From Granulicella sp. L46 (lineage in GTDB: Bacteria > Acidobacteriota > Terriglobia > Terriglobales > Acidobacteriaceae): a DNA stretch of 64,000 nucleotides. Below the pieces are notes generated by a model. That model was not told the DNA's origin, made no database searches, and saw only the letters and a list, made by a program, of their open reading frames with translations. A program made the position numbers and the translations under genes. Shown here piece by piece: positions 1 through 7,938 of this stretch (position 1 is the first letter of the stretch; the number at the start of each line of letters is the position of its first letter). The DNA lies in the NCBI RefSeq assembly GCF_009765785.1, contig NZ_LMUT01000012.1, positions 1,460,654 to 1,524,653 on the forward strand. The letters run 5' to 3'.

Positions 1-2
1 AC

Positions 3-629
3 GCCACGCCCCTCTACCTTCTCATCGACAACATCCCCCAGGCCGTCTTCTTCGCCACCGACGAACTCCGCCCCAGCGCCCCCTCTGCCATCACCCAACT
101 CAACGCCCTCAACATCCACCCCGTCCTCCTCACCGGAGACATCGCCGCCTCCGCCTCTCCCATCGCCCAGGCCGCCGGCATCACCGACATCCAATCCCAT
201 CTCCTCCCCGCCGAAAAACTAGCCGCCATCCGCACTCTCCAATCCTCCGGCCACAGCGTAGCCATGGTCGGCGACGGCATCAACGACGCAGCCGCCCTCG
301 CGCAAGCCAACGCGGGCCTCGCGATGGCCTCCGGCTCCGACCTCGCCCGCGAAGCCGGCGACATCCTCCTCCTCCACCACGACCTCCGCCTCATCCCGCT
401 CTCCATCCAGATCGCCCGCCGCACCACGCACATCATGCGCCAGAATCTAGGCTGGGCCGTCATCTACAACCTCATCGGCATCCCGCTCGCCGCCGGCGTC
501 CTCTACCCCCACTTCCACATCCTCCTAAGCCCTATCCTCGCGAGCGCCGCCATGGCCCTAAGCTCCGTAAGCGTCCTCGCCAACTCCCTCCGCCTCCGCC
601 GCCTCAAACCAATTTCTACGCCGCGATAG
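3..629 (+). CDS. Copper-type P1B ATPase, C-terminal part (5' end outside window)
   Basis: Partial gene, reading frame open from base 3, 208 residues visible. It is the end of a heavy-metal pumping P-type ATPase of the inner membrane. The P-domain TGD motif is at visible residues 44-46 and the hinge motif GDGINDAAAL begins at residue 90. Two C-terminal membrane segments follow. The last contains AMALSSVSVLANSLRL, which resembles the M-x-x-S-S signature of Cu+-exporting P1B-1 enzymes; copper specificity is therefore an inference. The phosphorylated DKTG and the CPC-type metal site lie upstream of the window. Codon use is extremely C-ending, as in the neighbouring genes to 12 kb. Confidence 0.9.
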   Translation, partial: ATPLYLLIDNIPQAVFFATDELRPSAPSAITQLNALNIHPVLLTGDIAASASPIAQAAGITDIQSHLLPAEKLAAIRTLQSSGHSVAMVGDGINDAAALAQANAGLAMASGSDLAREAGDILLLHHDLRLIPLSIQIARRTTHIMRQNLGWAVIYNLIGIPLAAGVLYPHFHILLSPILASAAMALSSVSVLANSLRLRRLKPISTPR

Positions 630-663
630 ATTCCTCAGGCTGAGGAAACAGCACTCCAGTGCG

Positions 664-707
664 TTGACCGATTTGACAATTTGACAAACGAATGACAAAT
701 AGATGAC
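664..707. repeat. Cluster of five short TGAC direct repeats
   Basis: Five near-direct copies of TTGAC/ATGAC start at 664, 673, 681, 692 and 703, in an AT-richer patch between the ATPase stop and the next gene. The spacing (9, 8, 11, 11) is not constant. The sequence could be a regulator site or include a -35 box. The rest of 630-1022 shows no gene. Confidence 0.4.
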
Positions 708-1022
708 ACCGCGGTTACGGTGATTTTGCTCTCATCAGGCAAGTCATGAACTGCTCGCGAGCCGACGAACGACCTTTCTGGGAGTATTTCCCGGACCCTC
801 GCCTTATCCTCTTCTCCTGGTCACCCAATACCCAAGAACAGAACCGTGAAACAGCCACCTTAAACCCCTACAGACGAAGCGGCAGGTGCCGTTGCGCAGC
901 GGTGCGCGTATAAACCGATCCCGCTGGCACTGCGAACACATGTGCAGGAATCCATCTGCACATCGAAGCCTCCTGCCGATCACCTACAACTACACAACCT
1001 GATATCAGAGAGGAACATCATC

Positions 1023-1547
1023 GTGAAAAAGATCGGCATGTTATTCGCCGCAGTTTTCGTCCTCGGAACCATGGCTCAATCGGCCCTGGCCCAGAACTTG
1101 GTCGCGTTCAGCGGAGGGATTGGCGACATTACCACTGGTTCAGCAGATACAGCCGTGTTTGGCGTCCCAGCTGCCGGCCAGATCTGGGTGATCCGGGACC
1201 TTCAAGCCGAAGTGAGGGTGGGCGGGCTCATCCAGGTCGACGGCCAGGGTCTCCTTCTGGGCGCAGGCAATGGCGTCGGGACCAACGCCGGCGCGAGCGT
1301 ATTTGCGACGCTGTTCTGCGCAAATGACGGCGATGTCCAGCACAGCACCAATGCCGTAGGCGTACCGCTTCGGGCAAACGGCGATTTTCGCATTCAGGAC
1401 TCGCTTTCGCCTGCCCCGCCGGATACCTGCACTAGCCCGGTGCTCCTCATCCGGGTCACAGCAAACGGGTCTTGGTTTGCCGCCGGGATTCCCTTCCTCA
1501 CTCCCCCTTCCCCTCCCCTCCCCCATCTCCCCTTTCCCCCCAAATAG
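1023..1547 (+). CDS. Small secreted protein of unknown function
   Basis: Start chosen at GTG 1023, not at the upstream ATG 942: AGAGAGGA at 1007-1014 is well placed as ribosome site, and the product then begins with a clean signal peptide (MKKIGMLFAAVFVLGTMAQSALA, cut near residue 23). The mature part, about 150 residues, is rich in Gly, Val and Asp and predicted beta. It contains two Cys (LFCANDGD and DTCTSP) that could form a disulfide. I recognise no family. The last 17 residues are mostly Pro, Leu and Ser, because the frame runs into a polypyrimidine tract at 1500-1540; the natural end may once have been earlier. It stands alone between the ATPase and lptFG. Confidence 0.65.
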   Translation: MKKIGMLFAAVFVLGTMAQSALAQNLVAFSGGIGDITTGSADTAVFGVPAAGQIWVIRDLQAEVRVGGLIQVDGQGLLLGAGNGVGTNAGASVFATLFCANDGDVQHSTNAVGVPLRANGDFRIQDSLSPAPPDTCTSPVLLIRVTANGSWFAAGIPFLTPPSPPLPHLPFPPK

Positions 1548-1706
1548 CTTCAGGTCGTCCAGAATGCAGCCGGTGCCATCCTCTCTCCGTTTGATTCCGG
1601 GCTTGGGATGCGCGGAATCAAGACACCGTCGGATGGCCCACACCTAACCCTTTCCACAAAATCGAGTGGCTGGTGGCTCATACACAATGACCACCCATAC
1701 CTCGGG

Positions 1707-1743
1707 TGCCCCATTCATGCGGCCTCATCGCATGAGTGGGGCA
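1707..1743. repeat. REP-like hairpin upstream of lptFG
   Basis: Inverted repeat with 15-bp arms (1707-1721 and 1729-1743), one mismatch and a 7-base loop. The core is CCCCATTCATGCG / CGCATGAGTGGGG. It lies in the 306-bp gap 1548-1853 and lacks a T-tract, so it is not a typical terminator. It looks like an interspersed palindrome. Nothing else is evident in the gap. Confidence 0.6.
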
Positions 1744-1853
1744 TCGCACGGCAGCGCGACCCGTCTTCTCTCCCTCAACGACCAACCCCGCCGCCACCTT
1801 CCCTCATCCCTGTTCTTCGATACACTAAAATCACCGCCTCCCGCGGATCAAAC

Positions 1854-4247
1854 GTGCGCATCTTCACTCGCTACATCCTCCGCGAAGTCACCGGCTACGC
1901 CCTGCTCGGCGGCGTGCTCTTCACCTTCATTCTGTTCATGCGCTACCTGCTCCCGCTCATGGAGCTCACTGTCCGCGGCGTCGCTTCCCCTTTCGACATC
2001 GTTCGCCTTATCGGCTATCTCCTTCCCGGGTTCTTCTCCTTCACCATCCCCATGGCCGTGCTCATCGGCATCCTGCTTGGACTCAGCCGCCTCGCAGCCG
2101 ACAGCGAAATCACCGCGATGCGCGCCTCCGGCCTCGGCATCCTCTCCTTCGTCCGCATCGTCAGCGTCTTCGCCATCTCCTTCTGGATCCTCGGCCTCGC
2201 CAACTCCCTCTTCGTCGCCCCCCACGCCGCCCAGGCCCTTCTCAATTATGAAGACGCCTCCAAGACCAGCCAGGCCACCGTCGAGATCCAGCCGCGCGTC
2301 TTCTACGAAGACTTCAAAAACTACGTCCTCTACGCACAGGACGTTATCCCCGGCGCCAACGGCACCGCCATCTGGCGCCACGTCTTCATCGCCGACCTCA
2401 CCAAGCCCGAATCCCCCCACATCATCACCGCGAACGAGGCCACCGTCCTCGCCGGCGGCGCTCAAACCCTCCGCCTCGAACTCGCGGACGCCAGCCGCCA
2501 CGACATCTCCGTCACCGACCCCAACCAGTACGACCTCGTCAGATTCAAGACCACCGAGCTCCCCATGGAGACCGGTCAGCAGGAAGGAGGCTCTCACCTC
2601 ACTCGCCTCAACACCCGTAACGAGGCCATCGCCCTCCCTCAACTCTGGCATCTCGCCCACACTCCCGGCCCAGCCGCTCGCCCCTACCTCATCGAGCTGC
2701 ACAATCGCTTCGCCTTCCCCACCGCCTGCCTCGTCCTCATGCTGGTCGGTGTTCCCCTTGGCCTCTCCTCCAAGCGCGGCGGCAAGGGAGCAGGCTTCGT
2801 CGCAACCCTTGGCCTGGTCTTCGTCTACTACTTCCTGTCCTCTGTAGGCATAGCCTTTGCGCGCCAGGGCAAGCTCCCGCCCGCACTCGGCGTCTGGGGA
2901 GCCAACATCCTCTTCGCTCTCGCCGGCCTTCTCCTCCTGCAGCAGATGTCCCGCGGCGGTGCCGTCCTCGAACTCTTCGCCAACGTCGGCCACGCGTTCA
3001 CCAAACTCTTTGACCGCATGCGCCGCAACACCGCCGCCGGCGATCAGCTCCGCGCCCAGCACATCGGCGATGGCGCCATCATGCAGCGCATCCGTCGCGC
3101 CCTCCGCATCCGCTTTCCCCTCATCCTCGACGAGTACGTCATGGGCAGCTTCCTCCGCAACTTCGCCCTCGTCCTCTTCTCGCTCACCATCCTCTTCATC
3201 ATCTTCACCTTCTTCGAGCTCATCGGAGACATCCTTCGCTATCGCACTCCCCTCGTCGTCGTCGGCGACTATCTGCTCAACCTCGTCCCCTTCATCCTCA
3301 ACACCATCCTTCCCCTCTGCTCGCTCGTCGCCGTCCTCATCACCTTCGGCGCGCTCAATCGCAACAGCGAGCTCACCGCCATGAAGGCCACCGGCATCAG
3401 CCTCTACCGCATCGTCGCTCCCATGCTCGTAGTCGCCACCCTGCTCTCCGGCCTGCTCTTCATCTTCGACGAGACCTACCTCCCCGCAGCCAACCGCCGC
3501 CAGGAAGCCCTCCTCTCCGAAATCAAAGGCAAGCCCGCCCAGACCTTCCTCCGCCCCGATCGAAAATGGATGTCCGGTCAAACGAGTAGCTCCGGCTCCG
3601 GCCCAACCACCGCCACCAGCCAACCAACCCGCATCTTCTACTACCAGTTCTTCGATCCCGACCGGAACGTCTTCGCCAATCTCACCGTCTTCGAGTTCCA
3701 GCCTGGCACCTTCAATCTCACCCGCCGCATCTTCGCCCAGAGCGCGCGCTGGGACGACAATCTCAACGGATGGATCTTCGAAGACGGCTGGCAGCGTACC
3801 TTCCAGGGCGAATCCGTCGCCAGCTACCAGCCCTTCTCCATCTCCGCCTTCCCCGAGATCCACGAACAACCTTCTTACTTCAAGAAAGAAGATCGCCAGT
3901 CCGAACAGATGTCCTACACCGAGCTGGCCACCTACATCAACGACTTGAAGCAAAGTGGTTTTGACACCATGCGTCTCCGCGTCCAGCTAAATCGCAAGCT
4001 CGCGTACCCGCTCATGACGCTGGTCCTCGCCATCCTCGCCATCCCCTTCTCGCTCTTCGCCGGCAAGCGAGGCGGCATCGCCGGCGTCGGCACCGCCATC
4101 GGCGTAGCCATCTCTTATTGGGTCATCGCAGGCATCTTCGAAAACCTAGGCGACGTAAACTCCCTCCCCGCTATCCTCGCGGCCTGGTCCCCCGACCTAC
4201 TCTTCGCCATAGCCGGCACCTATCTCCTCCTCCGCACCCCCACCTAG
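1854..4247 (+). CDS. Fused LptF-LptG lipopolysaccharide export permease
   Basis: Inner-membrane permease of the Lpt bridge, which with the LptB ATPase extracts LPS and hands it to the periplasmic LptC/A proteins. Two YjgP/YjgQ modules lie in one chain: residues ~1-390 and, after a short linker, ~410-797. Each has an N-terminal membrane segment pair, a periplasmic beta-jellyroll-like middle and a C-terminal pair. Both modules carry the family motif in which a Ser-Glu-Leu/Ile-Thr-Ala-Met-(R/K)-A stretch follows the second helix (SEITAMRASG, SELTAMKATG). GTG 1854 starts right at the conserved RIFTRYILRE segment. The ~82 residues open upstream are low-complexity and not family-like. LptF and LptG are separate genes in Escherichia coli; the fusion fixes their 1:1 ratio. 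Confidence 0.9.
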   Translation: MRIFTRYILREVTGYALLGGVLFTFILFMRYLLPLMELTVRGVASPFDIVRLIGYLLPGFFSFTIPMAVLIGILLGLSRLAADSEITAMRASGLGILSFVRIVSVFAISFWILGLANSLFVAPHAAQALLNYEDASKTSQATVEIQPRVFYEDFKNYVLYAQDVIPGANGTAIWRHVFIADLTKPESPHIITANEATVLAGGAQTLRLELADASRHDISVTDPNQYDLVRFKTTELPMETGQQEGGSHLTRLNTRNEAIALPQLWHLAHTPGPAARPYLIELHNRFAFPTACLVLMLVGVPLGLSSKRGGKGAGFVATLGLVFVYYFLSSVGIAFARQGKLPPALGVWGANILFALAGLLLLQQMSRGGAVLELFANVGHAFTKLFDRMRRNTAAGDQLRAQHIGDGAIMQRIRRALRIRFPLILDEYVMGSFLRNFALVLFSLTILFIIFTFFELIGDILRYRTPLVVVGDYLLNLVPFILNTILPLCSLVAVLITFGALNRNSELTAMKATGISLYRIVAPMLVVATLLSGLLFIFDETYLPAANRRQEALLSEIKGKPAQTFLRPDRKWMSGQTSSSGSGPTTATSQPTRIFYYQFFDPDRNVFANLTVFEFQPGTFNLTRRIFAQSARWDDNLNGWIFEDGWQRTFQGESVASYQPFSISAFPEIHEQPSYFKKEDRQSEQMSYTELATYINDLKQSGFDTMRLRVQLNRKLAYPLMTLVLAILAIPFSLFAGKRGGIAGVGTAIGVAISYWVIAGIFENLGDVNSLPAILAAWSPDLLFAIAGTYLLLRTPT

Positions 4248-4301
4248 CTCATCTACCCTGTCATCTCGACCGGAGCGAAGTGCAGTGGAAAGACCCCTGT
4301 A

Positions 4302-4403
4302 TTTGCCTTTGCTCTTGCCTTTGCTCTTGCCTTTGCCTTTGCTCTTGCCTTTGCTCTTGCCTTTGCCTTTGCCCTTGTCTTTGTCTTTGTCTTTGCTTTT
4401 GCC
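4302..4403. repeat. Hexanucleotide tandem array (TTTGCC/TTTGCT/CTTGCC)
   Basis: Seventeen consecutive 6-bp units of the form (T/C)TTG(C/T)(C/T), in the gap between lptFG and the FKBP gene. The array is flanked on the left by a degenerate element beginning TCATCTCGACCGGAGCGAAG (4261) and on the right by GTCATTCCGAGCGCAGCGAG (4415). Such arrays slip easily, so copy number may vary between strains. Open frames through it are low-complexity and I do not call them genes. Confidence 0.8.
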
Positions 4404-4444
4404 TTTCTGTCTGTCATTCCGAGCGCAGCGAGGAACCTGCTTCT

Positions 4445-4461
4445 CGCTCGCGCAGCGAGCG
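4445..4461. repeat. GC-rich hairpin before FKBP gene
   Basis: CGCTCG-cgcag-CGAGCG inverted repeat at the right edge of the hexamer array region. It has no T-tract, so a terminator role for lptFG is only possible. Confidence 0.4.
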
Positions 4462-4529
4462 CCCGTTCTAGCCTTACTCAAACCTAAAAACTAGAACCCC
4501 TCCCCCAACCGAGCTAAACTAAACTCGAC

Positions 4530-5306
4530 ATGAAAACACAGACCCTCCCCCTTGCATCCCTCATCCTTGCTTTAGCTGCGCTTCCTCTGGGAGCCCAAAC
4601 CACCGCAACGCCGACCGCCCATCACACCACCACAGCCGTACACCACGCCGCCACCCCCGGCTGCGTCAAGCTACCTGAGCTCTCCCCCAAGATCCCAGCC
4701 CTTCCCGCCAGCGCGCCCTGCGCCAAGATTCTCTACACCCTCACCCACACCCCCGACACCCATCTCGATTACGTATCCCCGCTCGTCTCCCCTGAGGTCC
4801 GCGCCGACCTCGCCGGCCAGAAGACCACCTACTCCCTCACCTACGTCGACACCGTCCTCGGCACAGGCGCGCTAGCCCAGCCCGGCAAGTTCTATACCGT
4901 CCACTACACCGGCTACCTCCCCGACGGCAGCAAGTTTGACTCCTCCGTCGACCGCGGCGAACCCATCAGCTTCCCCTACGGCAAGCACCGCGTCATCCAG
5001 GGGTGGGACACCGCCTTCGAAGGCATGCGCATTGGCGGCAAGCGCCGCCTCTTCATCCCCTACCAGCTCGCCTACGGCGAAGCCGGTCGCCCTCCCGTCA
5101 TCCCCGCCAAGGCTGAACTCATCTTCGACGTAGAGTTCATCGCCCAGGGCGACGAAATGCCCAAGCCCAAGACCCCGCCCGCACCCATGGCCCGCCCCCT
5201 CAACCAGAAGCCAATAACACCTCCTCCCGCACCGCCCGCGGCCAAGCCAGCAACCCCACCGCCGACGTCCAGCACAACGCCCCCAGCCACCCAGCCCCAG
5301 AAGTAA
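4530..5306 (+). CDS. Secreted FKBP-type peptidyl-prolyl isomerase
   Basis: Folding helper that isomerises X-Pro bonds, predicted periplasmic. Signal peptide at residues 1-22 (ends LPLGAQ). A helical N-terminal region follows to about residue 105. The FKBP domain, residues ~110-206, has the recognisable VHYTGYLPDGSKFDSS, VIQGWDTAFEGM, GGKRRLFIP and LAYGEAG stretches, with the active-site Tyr, Asp, Trp and Phe-equivalent positions in place. The C-terminal ~50 residues are a Pro/Ala/Thr-rich tail, probably disordered. The N-terminal dimerisation domain of FkpA/Mip proteins is not clear. The gene stands alone. Confidence 0.92.
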   Translation: MKTQTLPLASLILALAALPLGAQTTATPTAHHTTTAVHHAATPGCVKLPELSPKIPALPASAPCAKILYTLTHTPDTHLDYVSPLVSPEVRADLAGQKTTYSLTYVDTVLGTGALAQPGKFYTVHYTGYLPDGSKFDSSVDRGEPISFPYGKHRVIQGWDTAFEGMRIGGKRRLFIPYQLAYGEAGRPPVIPAKAELIFDVEFIAQGDEMPKPKTPPAPMARPLNQKPITPPPAPPAAKPATPPPTSSTTPPATQPQK

Positions 5307-5358
5307 CTCAATCCCAACGGCGGCCGCAAGCATCCAACACGCGGCCGCCTCTTCGTTT

Positions 5359-5396
5359 CTCTACTCTCTACCCTCTACGCTCTACACTCTGCCCTT
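5359..5396 (+). promoter_or_regulatory. Five CTCTACN heptads directly before a start codon
   Basis: Perfect 7-bp phasing: units start at 5359, 5366, 5373, 5380 and 5387 (ctctact, ctctacc, ctctacg, ctctaca, ctctgcc), and three bases later comes ATG 5397. It occupies the place of a Shine-Dalgarno site, and no purine-rich site is present. The same arrangement precedes rdgB at 11484-11520. Confidence 0.7.
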
Positions 5397-7385
5397 ATGC
5401 TCTCCCGCCTCAGACCGCTCTTTCCCTACCTCCGCCGCTACTGGAGGAGCTTCGCCCTCGGCGGTCTAGCCCTCATCGTCTACAACGCCGCCAAGGCCAT
5501 GATCCCCTTGCTCATCGGGGGCGCCACCCGTGACATCCAGAACGGCCTATCCGCCGCCAAGGTCGAGCACCACGCCATCCGGATCCTCGCCGTTGCCGTC
5601 GTTGCTGCCATCACCCTCTATCTCACCCGCCAGATCATCATCGGCGCCTCTCGCGAAATCGAGTTCGACCTCCGCAACGACCTCTTCTCTCACCTGGAAT
5701 CTCAGCCACCCGAGTTCTTCCAGCGCCATCGCACGGGCGACATCATGGCGCACTCCACCAATGATTTAAACGCAGTCCGCCAACTCCTCGGCCCGGCCAT
5801 CATGTACTCGGCCAACACCATCGTCTTCACCGCCTTCGCGCTTCCGTTCATGCTGCGCATCAGTCCGCGCCTGACGATGTTCGCGTTCCTGCCGCTGCCC
5901 TTCGCTTCCGTCTTAGTGCAGTACTTCGGCGCTCGCATCCACATCCGTTTCGAGCGCATCCAGGCCATGTTCTCCGACATCTCCGCACAGGCCGAAGAGA
6001 ACTTCTCCGCCGCCCGCCTCATCCGCGCCTTCACCCAGGAAGAAGCCCAGATCGCCGCCTTCGAAACCTCCAACCAGGAGTACATCCGCCGCAGCCTGCT
6101 CCTCGCCCGCCTCATGGCCATGCTCTGGCCCACGCTCGAGTTCGTCCTCGGCGTCTCGCTCGTCGTCACCCTCCTGGTCGGCGGCCACGAAGTCGTAGCC
6201 CACCGCATCACCGTCGACCAGTTCTTCACCTACAACATCTTCATGGTCCAGCTCACCTGGCCGATGATCGCCATCGGCTGGGTCGTCAACCTGGTCCAGC
6301 GCGGCACGGCCTCAGTCACCCGCATCCACAACCTGATGACCGAAATGCCCACCATCACCGACGCCCAAGCCGACCCAGCCCTCGTCGCAGCCACCAACAA
6401 TTTGTCATCCTTCGCCCCCAACAATTTGTCATCCGCCCCCAACAATCTATCGCCCCTCGGCCCCGATAAGTTGTCATCCTTCGCCGAGGGCGGAGGATCT
6501 GCTTCTCCAACTGGCGACACTCATCGCCTCGGCGGCAACCAGGTACCCCAAGGCTTCAGCCTTGGGTTTCATACGCCCGTAGAAAGGGGAGGGGCTTTAG
6601 CCCCGGCCCTCATCACCGGCCACATCACCTTCGACCACCTAAGCTTCACTTACCCCACCGGCCCGGAAGTCCTCCACGACATCACCCTCGACATCCCCGC
6701 CGGCTCCTCCCTCGCCATCGTAGGCCCCACCGGCAGCGGCAAGTCCACGCTAGTCTCCCTCATCCCCCGCCTCTACGACGCACCGCACAACAGCGTCCTC
6801 CTCGACGATCGCCCTCTCCGCGACTACCCCCTCCAAACCCTGCGCGCGTCCATCGGCTTCGTCCCCCAGGAGACCTTCCTCTTCTCCACCACCATCGCCA
6901 ACAACATCGCCTTTGGAGTCCCCGCAGCCACCACCGACGCAGCCAAACAAATCCTCAACGAGCAGATCGAAGCCGCCGCCCGCACCGCCCACATCGCCGA
7001 CGAAATCCTCGAGTTCCCCAGCGGTTTCCGCACCATCGTCGGCGAGCGCGGCGTCACACTCTCCGGCGGCCAGAAGCAGCGCACGGCCATCGCCCGCGCC
7101 ATCCTCCGCAATCCCCCCATCCTCATCCTCGACGACGCCCTCGCCAGCGTAGACACCTACACCGAAGAACAAATCCTCGCCGGCCTCCACGAAGCCATGC
7201 AAGGCCGCACCACCATCCTCATCGCCCACCGCGTCTCCACCGCCCGCAACGCGGACCGCATCGCCGTCCTCATCGACGGCCGCATCGCCGAGCTAGGCAC
7301 CCACGACGAACTCATCGCCCGCAACGGCTACTACACCGACCTCTTCGAAAAACAATCCCTAGAAGAAGAAATCCTCACCGCCTAG
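5397..7385 (+). CDS. ABC exporter, MsbA/MdlB-like half transporter
   Basis: Inner-membrane ABC exporter with fused membrane and ATPase domains. The transmembrane domain covers residues ~1-320. The nucleotide-binding domain covers ~410-655, with Walker A GPTGSGKST from residue 443, the signature LSGGQKQR from 555, Walker B ILILDDALASVD, and the H-loop (IAHRVS). The substrate is unknown; lipid or drug export is possible for this family. The linker, residues ~331-404, is abnormal: first a fourfold NNLSS-type repeat, then a translated REP element (residues ~382-403). Without it the length would be about 590, the usual family size. The start is preceded by a heptad repeat instead of a normal ribosome site. 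Confidence 0.92.
   Translation: MLSRLRPLFPYLRRYWRSFALGGLALIVYNAAKAMIPLLIGGATRDIQNGLSAAKVEHHAIRILAVAVVAAITLYLTRQIIIGASREIEFDLRNDLFSHLESQPPEFFQRHRTGDIMAHSTNDLNAVRQLLGPAIMYSANTIVFTAFALPFMLRISPRLTMFAFLPLPFASVLVQYFGARIHIRFERIQAMFSDISAQAEENFSAARLIRAFTQEEAQIAAFETSNQEYIRRSLLLARLMAMLWPTLEFVLGVSLVVTLLVGGHEVVAHRITVDQFFTYNIFMVQLTWPMIAIGWVVNLVQRGTASVTRIHNLMTEMPTITDAQADPALVAATNNLSSFAPNNLSSAPNNLSPLGPDKLSSFAEGGGSASPTGDTHRLGGNQVPQGFSLGFHTPVERGGALAPALITGHITFDHLSFTYPTGPEVLHDITLDIPAGSSLAIVGPTGSGKSTLVSLIPRLYDAPHNSVLLDDRPLRDYPLQTLRASIGFVPQETFLFSTTIANNIAFGVPAATTDAAKQILNEQIEAAARTAHIADEILEFPSGFRTIVGERGVTLSGGQKQRTAIARAILRNPPILILDDALASVDTYTEEQILAGLHEAMQGRTTILIAHRVSTARNADRIAVLIDGRIAELGTHDELIARNGYYTDLFEKQSLEEEILTA
6393..6486. 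repeat. Tandem AACAATTTGTCATCC repeats inside ABC gene
   Basis: Four degenerate copies of a ~20-26 bp unit, in frame within the ABC exporter linker. They encode NNLSSFAP, NNLSSAP, NNLSPLGP and DKLSSFA. All are non-conserved additions between membrane and ATPase domains. Confidence 0.75.
6541..6606 (+). repeat. REP/BIME copy 1, translated inside ABC gene
   Basis: Contains both palindromes of the local element: CCCCAAGGCTtcAGCCTTGGG, then after about 30 bases GGGGCTTTAGCCCC. It begins AGGTACCCC like the copies at 9968 and 10538. It lies in the same orientation and reads in frame as linker residues. Confidence 0.85.
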
Positions 7386-7419
7386 CTCTCGTCTCTCCAC
7401 GTCTTTGCTTCTGAGATAG

Positions 7420-7475
7420 GCCCGGGCTTTAGCCCGGGCAATACGCGCCTCCCCCGAATGGGGCTTTAGCCCCTG
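7420..7475. repeat. REP/BIME copy 2 (divergent)
   Basis: Two hairpins: GCCCGGGCTTTAGCCCGGGC (7420-7439) and GGGGCTTTAGCCCC (7460-7473). It lies in the short gap between the ABC gene and yjbQ, which converge. The first palindrome differs from the other copies but keeps the central GGCTTTAGCC core. It may also act as transcription stop for both genes. Confidence 0.75.
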
Positions 7476-7496
7476 GGACTCTCCTGCGCGCGGGCC

Positions 7497-7919
7497 TCAG
7501 CTCTTTCCCACGCCCATCACCTTCACAATCACCCGCTTCGCCCGCTGCCCATCGAACTCCGCATAAAAAACCCTCTGCCAAGTCCCCAAATCCAGCCGCC
7601 CATGCGTCACCGGCAGCGTCGTCTCATGATGCAGCAGCAGCGCTTTCAAATGCGCATCGCCATTATCCTCACCCGTCCGATGATGCTTATACCCCGGCCA
7701 CCGCGGCGCCAGCTTCTCCAGCCACACGCCAATATCCTCAATCAACCCATCTTCGTTATCGTTGACATAGATCGCAGCCGTAATATGCATGGGCGAAACA
7801 AAGCAAAGCCCGTCATCGACGCCACTGCGCCGCACAATCGCCTCCACCTCCGGCGTAATGTGCACCATCTCATACTGCTCATCAGTTTTAAACGTCAGGT
7901 ATTCGGTATGAACCTTCAT
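7497..7919 (-). CDS. yjbQ: YjbQ/UPF0047 family protein
   Basis: 140 residues, the usual length for the YjbQ family, a small trimeric fold found in all domains of life. Family features are visible: an N-terminal strand pair ([17 protein letters not shown]), [19 protein letters not shown], the His-rich segment [29 protein letters not shown] and the C-terminal [20 protein letters not shown]. The E. coli member shows weak thiamine-phosphate synthase activity; the true role is unsettled. The gene converges on the ABC exporter across a REP copy. The next gene on this strand ends 19 bp upstream, so they may be co-transcribed. Confidence 0.9.
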   Translation of the reverse strand: MKVHTEYLTFKTDEQYEMVHITPEVEAIVRRSGVDDGLCFVSPMHITAAIYVNDNEDGLIEDIGVWLEKLAPRWPGYKHHRTGEDNGDAHLKALLLHHETTLPVTHGRLDLGTWQRVFYAEFDGQRAKRVIVKVMGVGKS

Positions 7920-7938
7920 GCGCCGATCTTAAACCAAC

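Noticed and set aside
1848-3953. Very long minus-strand open frame (701 codons) opposite lptFG
   Set aside because: It is the acidic shadow created by C-ending codons of lptFG; composition is Glu/Asp/Gly-rich with no domain.
4197-4494. Lys/Gly- or Leu/Pro-repeat frames across the hexamer array
   Set aside because: They only mirror the 6-bp repeat; no start signals and no protein-like remainder.
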